DNA of 22,380 nt from an uncultured Clostridia bacterium (GCA_947588325.1 CANPYH010000007.1:1-22380); one strand, 5' to 3'. Positions 12,275 to 21,712 are shown, numbered from the stretch's first letter. Program-made: numbers and translations. The notes: a model not told the origin generated them from the sequence alone.

Positions 12275-15106
12275 ATGAAGTATATAAAAATACGCGGAGC
12301 GCGCGAAAACAACCTGAAAAATATCGACCTTGACATACCCCATGACACCCTCACGGTGCTGACGGGTATTTCGGGCAGCGGGAAAAGCTCGCTGGCGTTC
12401 GATACCATATACGCCGAGGGTAAGCGCAGGTACGTCGAGAGCCTGTCCTCTTACGCCCGTATGTTCCTCGGTCAGATAAACAAGCCCGATATCGACTCGA
12501 TAGACGGGCTTTCTCCCGCAATATCCATTGACCAAAAGACGACATCGCACAACCCGAGATCCACCGTCGGCACCGTTACCGAGATATACGACTATCTCCG
12601 TCTCCTCTTCGCCAAGGCGGGGGACGTGTACTGCCCCAAGTGCGGCAAGCCCGTAACCCAGCAATCGATAGACCAGATAATAGACTCCGTACTCTCCCTG
12701 CCCGCGGGCACCCGACTTATAGTGCTTGCGCCCATAGCGCGGGGAAAGAAGGGGGAGTATAAAAAAGAGCTTGCTTCCTTTCAGAAGCAGGGGTTTGCGC
12801 GGGTTAAGATCGACGGCGAGACTTATATGCTCGGCGAGGACAATATCGAGCTGGATAAGCAGGTTAAGCACACAATAAGCGTGTGCGTGGACAGGCTGGT
12901 TATCAAAGAGGACAAGCTGGAGATAGAAAAGCGGCTGACCGACTCCGTCGAGACCGCGCTCAAAATCGCCGACGGCATTGTCATCGTGGACGTGGACGGC
13001 ACCGAAACGCTTTATAACACCAAATACGCCTGCGCCGATTGCGGCGTATCCCTCCCCGACATAGAGCCCAAGCTGTTCTCCTTCAACTCTCCTTTCGGAG
13101 CCTGCCCCGAGTGCGGCGGATTGGGCTTTAAGCAGGTAATAGACCCCAGCCTCATATACGGCGACGGGAGTAAGTCGCTCCGCGAGGGGGCAATAACGGT
13201 TACGGGTTGGAACTTCGACTCGGCAAAGACCACGTTGCAGATGTTCTCCGCCCTGTCCGATAAGTACGGCTTCTCCCTCGACGTGCCCTTCCGCGACCTG
13301 CCCGAAAAAATTAAGCACATACTCCTCTACGGCGACGACACCGAGATTAAGATGTCGCTGTCCAGCGAGAACTTCACATACTCGTATAAGCGCAAGTATG
13401 AGGGGGTAGTGACCAATCTCGAACGCCGCTACCGCACCTCGGCGAGCGAATCGGCGAAGAGGGAGATAGAGAAGTACCTCCGCGACCTGCCCTGCGGCAC
13501 CTGCGGCGGTAAGAGGCTGAAACCCGAAGCTCTGTCCGTCAAAATAGGAGGGAAGGACATATACGAGCTGTGTTCGATGCAGATTGTCGACCTTATCGGC
13601 TTTTTGGAGGGGTTGACTTTGGGATATTCGCAGGCGATAATAGCCGCGCCCATACTCAAAGAGGTCAAAGCGCGACTTAACTTCCTCCGCAACGTCGGGC
13701 TGGAATACCTCACTCTCGCGCGGGGAGCGAACACTCTCTCGGGGGGAGAGGCGCAGCGTATCAGGCTGGCAACGCAGATAGGCAGCGGGCTGACGGGGGT
13801 TGTGTATATCCTCGACGAGCCGTCTATAGGTCTGCACCAGCGCGATAACAGGAAGCTGATAGCGACGCTTAAAAGCCTCCGCGATCTCGGTAACACCCTG
13901 ATAGTCGTGGAGCACGACGAAGAGACTATGCGCTCCGCCGACTTCCTCGTGGACATAGGACCGGGCGCGGGCATACACGGCGGCGAAGTCATCGTCGCGG
14001 GAACTCCCGACGAAGTGGCGAAGTGCGAGAAGTCGCTGACGGGCGACTACCTTGCGGGAAGAAAGAAGATAGCCATTCCCGCCGAGCGCAGGTCCTGGGA
14101 CAGGTCTATAAAGATAACAGGTGCGAAGCAGAACAACCTGAAAAACATAACGGTGGAGATTCCCCTCGGCGTAATAACGGCGGTGACGGGCGTCAGCGGG
14201 AGCGGAAAAAGCTCGATTGTCAATCAGATATTATACCCCGCGGCAAGCAACCGCGTAAACGGCTCACGCCTTCTCGAGGGCAAGTACGATAAAATCGAGG
14301 GCGTGGAGAACATAGACAGCGTTATATGTATCGACCAGTCGCCCATCGGTAGAACGCCGAGATCCAACCCCGCGACATACACGGGCGCGTTTACGCAAAT
14401 ACGCGAGCTGTTCGCCAAAACTCCCGACGCACAGGAGCGCGGGTACGGTGCGGGTCGGTTCTCCTTCAACGTCAAGGGCGGCAGGTGCGAAGCCTGCGAG
14501 GGCGACGGAATACGCCGCATAGAAATGCACTTCCTGCAGGACGTGTTCGTGCCCTGCGAAGTGTGCGGCGGAAAGCGGTATAACAGGGAGACTTTGCAGG
14601 TCTCGTATAAGGGTAAGAATATCTATGACGTATTGGAGATGACGGTGGAAGAGGGCTGTTCCTTCTTCGAGAATATGCCGGGGATATACACTAAACTCAA
14701 AACGCTCTATGACGTGGGTTTGGGTTACGTCAAACTCGGTCAGTCGGCGACAACGTTGTCGGGCGGGGAGGCGCAACGCGTCAAACTCGCCACCGAGCTT
14801 GCCCGCCGCTCAACCTCTAAAACGCTGTACGTCCTCGACGAACCGACGACGGGACTGCACAGCGCGGACGTGGAGAAGCTAATCGCCATACTCTCCCGCC
14901 TTGTCAGCGGGGGGAATACCGTTGTGGTTATCGAGCACAACCTCGACGTTATCAAGACGGCGGACTGGATAATCGACGTCGGGCCCGAGGGCGGCGACAA
15001 GGGCGGTACTATCGTTGCGGCGGGAACTCCCGAGCAGATAGCCCGCTGCGAAAGGTCGTACACGGGCGCATTCCTTAAAGACCTACTCGGCAGGGAGGAC
15101 AGATGA
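12275..15106 (+). CDS. uvrA: Excinuclease ABC subunit A
   Basis: At 943 residues this is the normal UvrA length. UvrA is the damage-sensing ATPase of nucleotide excision repair and loads UvrB on DNA lesions. Two ABC modules are present: Walker A GISGSGKSS at 31-39 and GVSGSGKSS near 638, with signatures LSGGEAQR near 487 and 828. Zinc-binding cysteines appear as CPKCG, CADCG/CPECGG, CGTCGG and CEACEG...CEVCGG. The start is supported by GAGAGG and by similarity from residue 1. Its stop overlaps the ATG of the next gene by 4 nt, so the two are translationally coupled. UvrB and UvrC are not in the window. Confidence 0.97.
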   Translation: MKYIKIRGARENNLKNIDLDIPHDTLTVLTGISGSGKSSLAFDTIYAEGKRRYVESLSSYARMFLGQINKPDIDSIDGLSPAISIDQKTTSHNPRSTVGTVTEIYDYLRLLFAKAGDVYCPKCGKPVTQQSIDQIIDSVLSLPAGTRLIVLAPIARGKKGEYKKELASFQKQGFARVKIDGETYMLGEDNIELDKQVKHTISVCVDRLVIKEDKLEIEKRLTDSVETALKIADGIVIVDVDGTETLYNTKYACADCGVSLPDIEPKLFSFNSPFGACPECGGLGFKQVIDPSLIYGDGSKSLREGAITVTGWNFDSAKTTLQMFSALSDKYGFSLDVPFRDLPEKIKHILLYGDDTEIKMSLSSENFTYSYKRKYEGVVTNLERRYRTSASESAKREIEKYLRDLPCGTCGGKRLKPEALSVKIGGKDIYELCSMQIVDLIGFLEGLTLGYSQAIIAAPILKEVKARLNFLRNVGLEYLTLARGANTLSGGEAQRIRLATQIGSGLTGVVYILDEPSIGLHQRDNRKLIATLKSLRDLGNTLIVVEHDEETMRSADFLVDIGPGAGIHGGEVIVAGTPDEVAKCEKSLTGDYLAGRKKIAIPAERRSWDRSIKITGAKQNNLKNITVEIPLGVITAVTGVSGSGKSSIVNQILYPAASNRVNGSRLLEGKYDKIEGVENIDSVICIDQSPIGRTPRSNPATYTGAFTQIRELFAKTPDAQERGYGAGRFSFNVKGGRCEACEGDGIRRIEMHFLQDVFVPCEVCGGKRYNRETLQVSYKGKNIYDVLEMTVEEGCSFFENMPGIYTKLKTLYDVGLGYVKLGQSATTLSGGEAQRVKLATELARRSTSKTLYVLDEPTTGLHSADVEKLIAILSRLVSGGNTVVVIEHNLDVIKTADWIIDVGPEGGDKGGTIVAAGTPEQIARCERSYTGAFLKDLLGREDR

Positions 15107-15735
15107 TGAGTACTATCATATTCGATTTGGACGGCACACTTCTCGACACGCTGACAGACCTCACCAATGCGGTGAACTACGGACTGAAACAGGTGGGCTG
15201 CGCTCCCCGCACTATCGAGCAGGTTCGCTCGTATGTCGGCGACGGATATATACTCCTCATGGAGCGGGCATGCGGCGGGGATAAAGAGCTTGCGAGAGAG
15301 GGCATGAAGCACTTTACCGAGTATTACTCCAAGCACCTCGAGGATAACACTAAGCCGTACCGCGGCATACTCGAAAGCATAGCGCGGCTGCATGAGCGCG
15401 GGAAGAAGATGGCGATAGTCTCCAACAAGGGCGACGCCGCCGTGCAGATATTGTGCAAGAAGTTCTTCGCGCCGCAGATATCCGTATATGTCGGAGTGAC
15501 GGAGAAGGTGCCCAAAAAGCCCGCTCCCGATATGCTCTTCGCGGCGATGGACGCGCTCGGCTCGGATAGGTCGGACTGCGTGATGGTGGGCGACGGCGAG
15601 ACGGATATAATGATGGCGAAGGCGGCGGGTATAGACATAGCCGCCGTCACCTGGGGCTTCCGCACAGAGGAGTATTTAAGAGAGCAGGGAGCGACGCGGT
15701 TTATCCGCGATCCCATTGAGCTTGGCGAGCTGTAA
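15103..15735 (+). CDS. HAD-superfamily phosphatase, phosphoglycolate phosphatase-like
   Basis: This 210-residue HAD hydrolase has all four motifs: nucleophile DLDGT at 8-12, motif II VSNKG around Ser107, the lysine in KKPAP near 138, and GDGETD at 163-168. An alpha-helical cap is inserted between motifs I and II (about 18-85), as in phosphoglycolate phosphatases (Gph) and pyrophosphatase PpaX. The true substrate cannot be told from sequence. Two adjacent ATGs (15103 and 15106) are possible starts, both served by GGGAGGAC. It overlaps uvrA by 4 nt. Next to a repair gene, a role in clearing phosphoglycolate from damaged DNA ends is possible, but that is inference. Confidence 0.88.
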   Translation: MMSTIIFDLDGTLLDTLTDLTNAVNYGLKQVGCAPRTIEQVRSYVGDGYILLMERACGGDKELAREGMKHFTEYYSKHLEDNTKPYRGILESIARLHERGKKMAIVSNKGDAAVQILCKKFFAPQISVYVGVTEKVPKKPAPDMLFAAMDALGSDRSDCVMVGDGETDIMMAKAAGIDIAAVTWGFRTEEYLREQGATRFIRDPIELGEL

Positions 15736-15788
15736 TAACAGCCGCGCGAAAAATCAAATAAAGTCATTCGCAGGCAGAAACAGAGATT

Positions 15789-17615
15789 ATGATAAACGAA
15801 AAAATACGAAACGTCGCGATAATAGCGCACGTCGATCACGGCAAGACGACGCTGGTAGATCAGATGCTCAAACAGGGCGGAGCCTTCCGCTCCAACCAAT
15901 CGGTGGCGGAGCGGGTCATGGACTCAAACGACCTCGAGAGGGAGCGCGGAATAACCATACTCGCGAAAAACACATCCATTCACTATAAGGACTATAAAAT
16001 AAACGTCGTGGACACCCCGGGGCACGCGGATTTCGGCGGCGAGGTGGAGCGCATACTCAAAATGGTAAACGGAGTCGTGCTACTCGTCGATTCCTTCGAG
16101 GGGACTATGCCGCAGACCCGCTTCGTACTCGAACACGCCCTCGCGCTCGGGCTTTCGGTCGTGGTGGTTATTAACAAGATGGACCGCCCCGACGCCCGTC
16201 CGAAAGAGGTGGTGGACGAAGTACTCGAGCTGTTTATGGACTTAAACGCCACGGACGAACAGCTTGACAGCCCCATTGTGTATTGCAGCGCGCGTACGGG
16301 CACGGCTTCCCTCGATCCCGACTCCCGCGGCGACGACCTTGCTCCGCTGCTCGACGCGATAATCGCGCACATACCCCCGCCCGAAGGCGACGAGACCGCG
16401 CCCGTGCGTATGCTCGTTTCCGCCCTCGACTACTCCGATTACGTCGGCAGTATAGGCATAGGCAGGGTGGAGAGCGGCGTGCTTAAACAGGGTCAGCAGG
16501 TCGTGCTGGTCAACTATCACGAGGAGCGCGAGCCCATACGCGCCAAAGTCTCGAACATATACCAGTTCGAGGGGCTTAACCGCATAGCGGTGGAGTCGGC
16601 GACGGTGGGCGACATAGTTTGCGTTGCGGGCGTGGAGGGCGTGACGATAGGCGATACGCTTTGCGACCCCGACGCTCCCGATCCCATCGAGTTCCCAAAA
16701 ATAAGCGAACCGGGCGTGGAAATGACATTCATGGTCAATAACTCGCCGTTCGCGGGCAAGGAGGGCAAGTTCGTCACTTCCCGCCACCTTCGCGCAAGAC
16801 TGTATAAAGAGGCGGTTAAGGACGTGTCCCTCCGCGTCAGCGACGGCGACTCCGCAGATTCCTTCGTGGTGTGCGGAAGAGGGGAAATGCACCTCTCCAT
16901 ACTGATAGAGAATATGCGCCGAGAGGGATACGAGTTTCAGGTCTCCATGCCCAAAGTGGTGATTAAGGAGATCGACGGCGTAAAGTGCGAACCGATAGAC
17001 AGGCTGGTCGCCGACGTTCCCGAGGAGAGCGTGGGAATAGTCATGGAGAAAATGGGTCAGCGCAAGGGCGAGCTTGTGTCCATGACGCCCAAAGGCTCGA
17101 GAATGCGGCTGGAATTTTCCGTGCCCTCGCGCGGGCTGTTCGGCTATAAGTCGGAGTTCCTGACAGATACCAAGGGCGAGGGGATAATGAACGCGGTGTT
17201 CGATAAATACGACGCCTACCGCGGTGAGATTAACCGCCGCTCCGTCGGATCGCTAATCGCGCACGAGACAGGCGAGTCCATAACATACGGACTGTTCAAC
17301 GCACAGGAGCGCGGCCCGCTCTTTATCGGCGCGGGAGTGCCCGTGTATCAGGGGATGGTAGTCGGGGAGTCTCCGCGCGGCGACGACATAGTCGTCAACG
17401 TGTGCAAGCGCAAGCAACTGACCAACACACGATCCTCCGCATCCGACGACGCTTTGCGGCTGGTCCCTTGCAAGCAGCTTTCCCTCGAACAGGCGATAGA
17501 GTTTTTGGCAGACGACGAACTTCTCGAGGTTACTCCGCACAGTTACAGAATAAGAAAGCGCATATTGGACACCGAGACGCGCATGAAGGAGTGGGCGAAG
17601 AACCGCAAGAATTGA
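15789..17615 (+). CDS. typA: Ribosome-associated GTPase TypA/BipA
   Basis: This 608-residue translational GTPase of the EF-G/LepA group binds the 70S ribosome and assists 50S assembly and stress or cold adaptation. GTPase motifs are AHVDHGKTT at 13-21, RGIT at 53-56, DTPGH at 75-79 and NKMD at 129-132. EF-G-like domains II, III and V follow, and the TypA-specific C-terminal domain contains KQLTNTRSS. It lies 53 nt after the HAD gene with no terminator between, so it is likely part of the uvrA transcript, and a PP-loop gene follows after 21 nt. The ribosome site (CAGAGA) is weak. Confidence 0.96.
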   Translation: MINEKIRNVAIIAHVDHGKTTLVDQMLKQGGAFRSNQSVAERVMDSNDLERERGITILAKNTSIHYKDYKINVVDTPGHADFGGEVERILKMVNGVVLLVDSFEGTMPQTRFVLEHALALGLSVVVVINKMDRPDARPKEVVDEVLELFMDLNATDEQLDSPIVYCSARTGTASLDPDSRGDDLAPLLDAIIAHIPPPEGDETAPVRMLVSALDYSDYVGSIGIGRVESGVLKQGQQVVLVNYHEEREPIRAKVSNIYQFEGLNRIAVESATVGDIVCVAGVEGVTIGDTLCDPDAPDPIEFPKISEPGVEMTFMVNNSPFAGKEGKFVTSRHLRARLYKEAVKDVSLRVSDGDSADSFVVCGRGEMHLSILIENMRREGYEFQVSMPKVVIKEIDGVKCEPIDRLVADVPEESVGIVMEKMGQRKGELVSMTPKGSRMRLEFSVPSRGLFGYKSEFLTDTKGEGIMNAVFDKYDAYRGEINRRSVGSLIAHETGESITYGLFNAQERGPLFIGAGVPVYQGMVVGESPRGDDIVVNVCKRKQLTNTRSSASDDALRLVPCKQLSLEQAIEFLADDELLEVTPHSYRIRKRILDTETRMKEWAKNRKN

Positions 17616-17636
17616 CGGCAAAAAAGAGTTGACGGT

Positions 17637-18359
17637 ATGAAAATGCAGCAGATATTATCTCCTCTCCGAAGGGCGGTGGAGGAGCATAAAATGATTGCGG
17701 ACGGCGACAAAATAGCCGTCGGGCTTTCGGGCGGAAAGGACTCCTCCGTTCTTCTCGCCGCGCTTGCCGCATTTCGCCGCTTTTCTCCCGCCGCATTCGA
17801 GCTTATGGCGGTGACGGTAGATATGGGCGCGGGCGCGGACTACTCGGTAATGCGCGGGTTTTGCGAGAGCCTCGGGGTTAAATATATCGTCGAAAAGACG
17901 GACTTATACGAGATAATCTTCAACGAGCGCAAGGAGAAGAACCCCTGCTCGCTGTGCGCGAAAATGCGCCGCGGCGCGCTTAACGGCGTAATATCTCGGG
18001 AGGGATATAACAAACTCGCCCTCGGTCACCACGCCGACGACGTAGCCGAAACCCTCCTGATGTCGCTGCTGTACGAGGGCAGGCTTAACACTTTCAAGCC
18101 CGTAAGCTATATGCCGCGCTCGGGCGTTACCCTCATTCGCCCCTTGATATACGCCGACGAGAAGGATATAGCGGCGCTGTGTAAGGACGAGAATATCCCG
18201 ACGGTCAAGAATCCCTGCCCCGTAAACCACGTCACCAACCGCGAGTATATGAAGCGGCTTATAAGGCAATTGGACGAGGACTCGGGGCACATAGCGGGCA
18301 AGAATATCAAGCGCGCCATATTCGATACCTCCCGCAACTCGCTGTGGGACGACGAGTAG
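17637..18359 (+). CDS. TtcA/TilS-like PP-loop tRNA-modifying ATPase
   Basis: This 240-residue N-type ATP pyrophosphatase has the PP-loop SGGKDS at 31-36, a Cys-X-X-Cys pair (CSLC, 104 and 107) and a third cysteine in NPCP (194). That pattern matches TtcA, which thiolates C32 of tRNA through a [4Fe-4S] cluster, more closely than TilS, which lacks these cysteines. Two in-frame ATGs (17637, 17643) are possible starts; the ribosome site is weak. It is the last gene of the uvrA-HAD-typA group and is followed by a strong terminator. The TtcA family call is good; the exact tRNA target in this organism is not known. Confidence 0.88.
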   Translation: MKMQQILSPLRRAVEEHKMIADGDKIAVGLSGGKDSSVLLAALAAFRRFSPAAFELMAVTVDMGAGADYSVMRGFCESLGVKYIVEKTDLYEIIFNERKEKNPCSLCAKMRRGALNGVISREGYNKLALGHHADDVAETLLMSLLYEGRLNTFKPVSYMPRSGVTLIRPLIYADEKDIAALCKDENIPTVKNPCPVNHVTNREYMKRLIRQLDEDSGHIAGKNIKRAIFDTSRNSLWDDE

Positions 18360-18456
18360 GGGGTGAGCGGCTTGACCGAGATCACGAAATTGAGTGGGGA
18401 GTAATCGGACAGGAGCGCGACCTTTGCGCAAAAATAGGGCAAAAATAGACCGATTC

Positions 18457-18490
18457 TCCGTTTTGGCGACCTGCCGAGACGGATTTTTTT
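18457..18490 (+). terminator. Rho-independent terminator after the TtcA-like gene
   Basis: TCCGTTTTGGC pairs with GCCGAGACGGA (11 bp, two G-U pairs) around loop GACCT, followed directly by seven T residues. It ends the uvrA-to-TtcA gene group. Confidence 0.9.
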
Positions 18491-18500
18491 ACAAACTATA

Positions 18501-18529
18501 TTGACGAGCCGTTATTTTTGTGATATATT
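18501..18529 (+). promoter_or_regulatory. Sigma-A promoter of the CotH lipoprotein gene
   Basis: TTGACG (18501-18506), 17 bp, then TATATT (18524-18529). The leader of about 85-90 nt contains a perfect 14-bp palindrome, GCGGACGCGTCCGC (18561-18574). Confidence 0.7.
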
Positions 18530-18623
18530 TACCTTACATCATACGCGTTTTTGCCGAGAGGCGGACGCGTCCGCGCTGTAGGGGGCGCGGTGTTGGTGAA
18601 AAAAATTGTGAGGAAAATGAGGT

Positions 18624-21227
18624 ATGAAGAAGAGACGAGTAATGACGGCGTTTTTTGCGGTTGCCCTTGCGGCTGTGCTTTCGCTGTCTTTTTTGTTTGC
18701 GGCGTGTGATCCGATAAATCCCGAGCCGCCCGAGGTTCCGCCCAAGGCATACACCCTGACCTGGCAATATAATACCGAGTTACCCGAGTTCACTGTGGAC
18801 GGGTATGACTCATTGCCCGACAAAGTGTATGAGGACACGATATTGACGATTAAACCCGAATACTACGCCAACCTTATCAAAGTGACGGTAAACGGCGGAG
18901 AGAAGTCGGTAGACGAGGGTAAGTGCGCTGTGAAGATAACCGAGGATTCGACCATTGTCGTCACGACGGAGCGCATAACCGAGCCTTTTGCCGAGCCTTG
19001 CGCGATCACCTGGGAGTATGAGGGCGAACCCGACTTCGCCGTGGAGGGGATGAGCGAGCTGCCCGACGTGGTTGCCAAGGGCACGAAATTGACGATTGTG
19101 AGCAATAAGGATAACCTCTACGTCACGGGCGCGATGGTGGTCGGGCAGAACGGCACACAGAGCGCTCGGGCGAGCGAAGGCAAGTGCACCGTCACTATCG
19201 ACGAGAACGTTGCCGTGACCGTTTCCACCGCGCAAAAGGACGTTACCGCCGGGTATGTCGGGCTTAAACAGGGCGACGGCGGCAAGCCTACCTACATAAT
19301 AGGCGGAGAGGTTAAAGGATATTTCTCGGGCGAGGAAATCAAGAAGCTCTACCTCGATTTCGAAGGCGACCACAACGCACACCGCGAAGACGTTATAACA
19401 GACGCAAAGGTGGATATCGCGCAAGAGACCTTCGAGCTTACTGCCGACATATCCTGGGCGACAGAGACGGATAATATCTTGTATCCGCATTTCTATATCG
19501 CAGGTCAAACAGGTGATATAAAGGTAGACGGGAGCGCGGCTAAACATAACGTCAGTGTAATGACGCAAGCGAACGAGGGATACGCTCAATCCATCGTCTG
19601 GAATGGGAACAGATACGAGATAATCAGCACGGGAGGAAGCCCCCATTGGGGCATTGCGACCGTCAAGATTACCAGCACGGTAGGCGATATAACTTACGAA
19701 AAGAGTTCCCCCGAGCCTATAACCGATTTCCAAGAGATCAAGTTGCATGAGTATTTCAAAGAGGGGCTTCCTCGTATAGATATCAATACCAAGGACGGAA
19801 TGGCGCTTGACGATCAGAGTCTTTTCCTTGGAAATAATAAGGGGTTGAGCAAAGACGTTGCGGAATGGGACTATGTTAAAGCGAATGTAACCGTAACGGA
19901 CACGACAACCCCCGCAAATAACCTTACGCTTGAAAACGATAACGACGATTCGGAATATAATGCCAAGGTAAAGATTCGCGGCAACTATTCTTCGCAGTAT
20001 CCCAAACGCCCCATACGCATTAAATTCAACGAAAAGCAGAAAATGTGCGGGCTGGGCAACGGCAAACAAAAATTCAAGAGTTGGGTGCTTCTTGCCGAGT
20101 ATAAAGACAGCTCGATGATGCGTAACTCCGTTGCTGACTACTTCGGCAATACCATACTCGAAAGCGACGGATATTATTGCACCGACTATCGTTATGTCGA
20201 AGTATATCTTAACGGCAACTATAACGGGCTCTATGTACTTGCCGAACAGCAGGAAGTCAAGAGCGACCGCGTGAATATAGCCGAACCTCTTGATCCCGAG
20301 GACAAGGATAGCGTTGGTAAGACCGAAGCAGAGCTGAGCGACGTACATACCGGTTATTTCTTCGAGTACGACGGCTATTATATAAACGAAAAGCCTGAGG
20401 AGACTTTCACGATAAACAATGACATGGGCTTTGGTCAGAACGGATACACGATCAGCAGCGACTTGTATTATAAGCAATATGGCAATGGACGAAGGGACTA
20501 TTTGCAGAGATGCGTGCAGTCGATTTGGGACATAGTCCGCGACGCCGTGAAAAAGTCCAAGCAGACGTCAGGTCAGCCCTTCTATGCTCTCAATCCCGAA
20601 ACGGGCGAGAAATACAAGGACGTAAGCATAAAGAGCGCGCGCGAGGCGATCGAGAACGTTATAGATATCCGCTCTCTTGTCGATATGTTTATCGAGCAGG
20701 AACTCCTTCTCGATATGGATATCAGCTGGTCGAGCTTCCTTCTGTCCCTCGATATGAGCGAGACGGGCAACAAGAAGTTGACATTTACCGCGCCTTGGGA
20801 CTTCGACTCCGCCGTGGGTAACGCCATTCGGGAAACAGACAAATTCCAGAGCACAGGTTCGCTTTGGCATAATGGCGGACGAGTTGATCCAAACCCTTGG
20901 CTGGCATTGCTTGTGGAGCAAAATTGGTTCTGGGCAAGCGTACAAGCCAAGTGGGATATGCTCGAAAAGGCGGGCGCATTCACAGGCGTTATACAAATGA
21001 TAGACGACTTCTCTACTAACTATAAAGAGGCGTTTGACAGGAACTTTAAAACGTGGCCTCAATGCTTGGGCGGACAAGAGGGTCAGCAGACCCCCGAAGC
21101 CTACCCCGGCACGCACAAGGGCTCCGTGGATTATCTCAAAAAGTGGATAAATGAGCGCATAACAAATATGACGAGATTGATTGGGGAGAAGTGTACCGAA
21201 TATGGAATAGTGCTTCCACAATCTTAA
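18624..21227 (+). CDS. CotH kinase-family lipoprotein with tandem N-terminal repeats
   Basis: This 867-residue exported lipoprotein starts with a basic n-region and hydrophobic core, followed by lipobox LFAAC (lipidated Cys28). Two related beta-rich domains follow (about 42-117 and 125-203), each with a T/ITW.YE.. start and an EGKC..(T/K)I ending, then a further beta region to about 380. The C-terminal part (about 385-867) is a CotH domain: KVKIRGNYSS near 448, SWVLLAEYKDSSMMRNSVADYF near 486, VEVYLNGNYNGLYVLAEQQE near 525 and WDFDSAVGN near 725. CotH of Bacillus phosphorylates spore-coat proteins; here the partner is unknown. It stands alone between its own promoter and terminator. GAGG precedes the ATG. 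Confidence 0.88.
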   Translation: MKKRRVMTAFFAVALAAVLSLSFLFAACDPINPEPPEVPPKAYTLTWQYNTELPEFTVDGYDSLPDKVYEDTILTIKPEYYANLIKVTVNGGEKSVDEGKCAVKITEDSTIVVTTERITEPFAEPCAITWEYEGEPDFAVEGMSELPDVVAKGTKLTIVSNKDNLYVTGAMVVGQNGTQSARASEGKCTVTIDENVAVTVSTAQKDVTAGYVGLKQGDGGKPTYIIGGEVKGYFSGEEIKKLYLDFEGDHNAHREDVITDAKVDIAQETFELTADISWATETDNILYPHFYIAGQTGDIKVDGSAAKHNVSVMTQANEGYAQSIVWNGNRYEIISTGGSPHWGIATVKITSTVGDITYEKSSPEPITDFQEIKLHEYFKEGLPRIDINTKDGMALDDQSLFLGNNKGLSKDVAEWDYVKANVTVTDTTTPANNLTLENDNDDSEYNAKVKIRGNYSSQYPKRPIRIKFNEKQKMCGLGNGKQKFKSWVLLAEYKDSSMMRNSVADYFGNTILESDGYYCTDYRYVEVYLNGNYNGLYVLAEQQEVKSDRVNIAEPLDPEDKDSVGKTEAELSDVHTGYFFEYDGYYINEKPEETFTINNDMGFGQNGYTISSDLYYKQYGNGRRDYLQRCVQSIWDIVRDAVKKSKQTSGQPFYALNPETGEKYKDVSIKSAREAIENVIDIRSLVDMFIEQELLLDMDISWSSFLLSLDMSETGNKKLTFTAPWDFDSAVGNAIRETDKFQSTGSLWHNGGRVDPNPWLALLVEQNWFWASVQAKWDMLEKAGAFTGVIQMIDDFSTNYKEAFDRNFKTWPQCLGGQEGQQTPEAYPGTHKGSVDYLKKWINERITNMTRLIGEKCTEYGIVLPQS

Positions 21228-21256
21228 TTTAAGCCACTAAACAAGATTTTAAGCAA

Positions 21257-21292
21257 TAAAACACTCTGTGTAACAACAGGGTGTTTTACATT
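21257..21292 (+). terminator. Rho-independent terminator of the CotH gene
   Basis: A 13-bp stem (21257-21269 with 21276-21288, one G-U pair) with a 6-nt loop lies 30 nt after the stop. Its CACTCTRT ... AYAGGGTG core closely resembles the lysS terminator. Confidence 0.8.
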
Positions 21293-21362
21293 TATAAGGG
21301 GTGGTTAGATGGGATAGTTATCGCTTATCGTGGGATATGTTACTATTCTTGCTAAAAACTTT

Positions 21363-21566
21363 ACAATCCCCTCAGGCGCAACAAGTTGCGCCAGCCCCCC
21401 CCCTTACTAAGGGCGGCCACACGGGTCAGTCGCTGCCGATGCAAGAAACAACACCTTTTGTAATGAAACAAGATAAGTAACATTTCATCTGTGAAGTCAG
21501 GTACAAGTTGTGGGCCGCCCGAAGTCGAGGGGGGCTGTCTGCCGTCAGGCAGACTGAGGGGATTGT
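21363..21566 (+). repeat. Family 2 palindromic element, copy C (204 bp, MITE-like)
   Basis: This shares the plan of copy A: ACAATCCCCTCAG ends, the same left hairpin GGCGCAAC-AA-GTTGCGCC, AGCCCCCC, a linker, GGGCGGCC(C)ACA and a similar core in the same orientation (both contain TTTGTAATGAAACAA). The right-end hairpin is GTCTGCC-GTCA-GGCAGAC, different in sequence from copy A but still perfectly paired. The linkers TCGACTTC and TTACTAA have swapped ends relative to copy A. Confidence 0.75.
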
Positions 21567-21712
21567 AAAGCATCATAAAAATTTAGTTATTTAAGAGTGC
21601 ACAACTCCATAACTAAAAAATAAAAAAAGTTTTTTAAGTTTTTAGGGGAAGGGGGGGGCGGGGGAAACCCACTTTGTACACAAAGGGGGTTTCCCCCGCA
21701 AACACTTTCATA
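21567..21712 (+). repeat. Repeat tail following family 2 copy C
   Basis: It begins AGCATCATAAAAA and matches the tail of copy A through CCATAACTAAAAA, AAGTTTTTAGGGGAAGGGG and TTTCCCCCGCAAACACTT. Extra sequence makes a hairpin GGGGGAAACCC ... GGGTTTCCCCC (about 21659-21697). With the terminator and copy C it fills most of the 629-bp gene-free stretch 21228-21856. Confidence 0.6.

Noticed and set aside
12101..13978. A 625-codon open frame on the minus strand opposite uvrA
   Set aside because: It is the mirror of a strongly conserved uvrA; its protein has no recognisable motif and no ribosome site.
18561..18574. Operator for the CotH gene (perfect 14-bp palindrome)
   Set aside because: A short GC palindrome in a leader with no matching known site; noted in the promoter entry but not called.
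18810..20477. A 555-codon open frame on the minus strand opposite the CotH gene
   Set aside because: It lies wholly inside a convincing lipoprotein/CotH reading frame and resembles no family.
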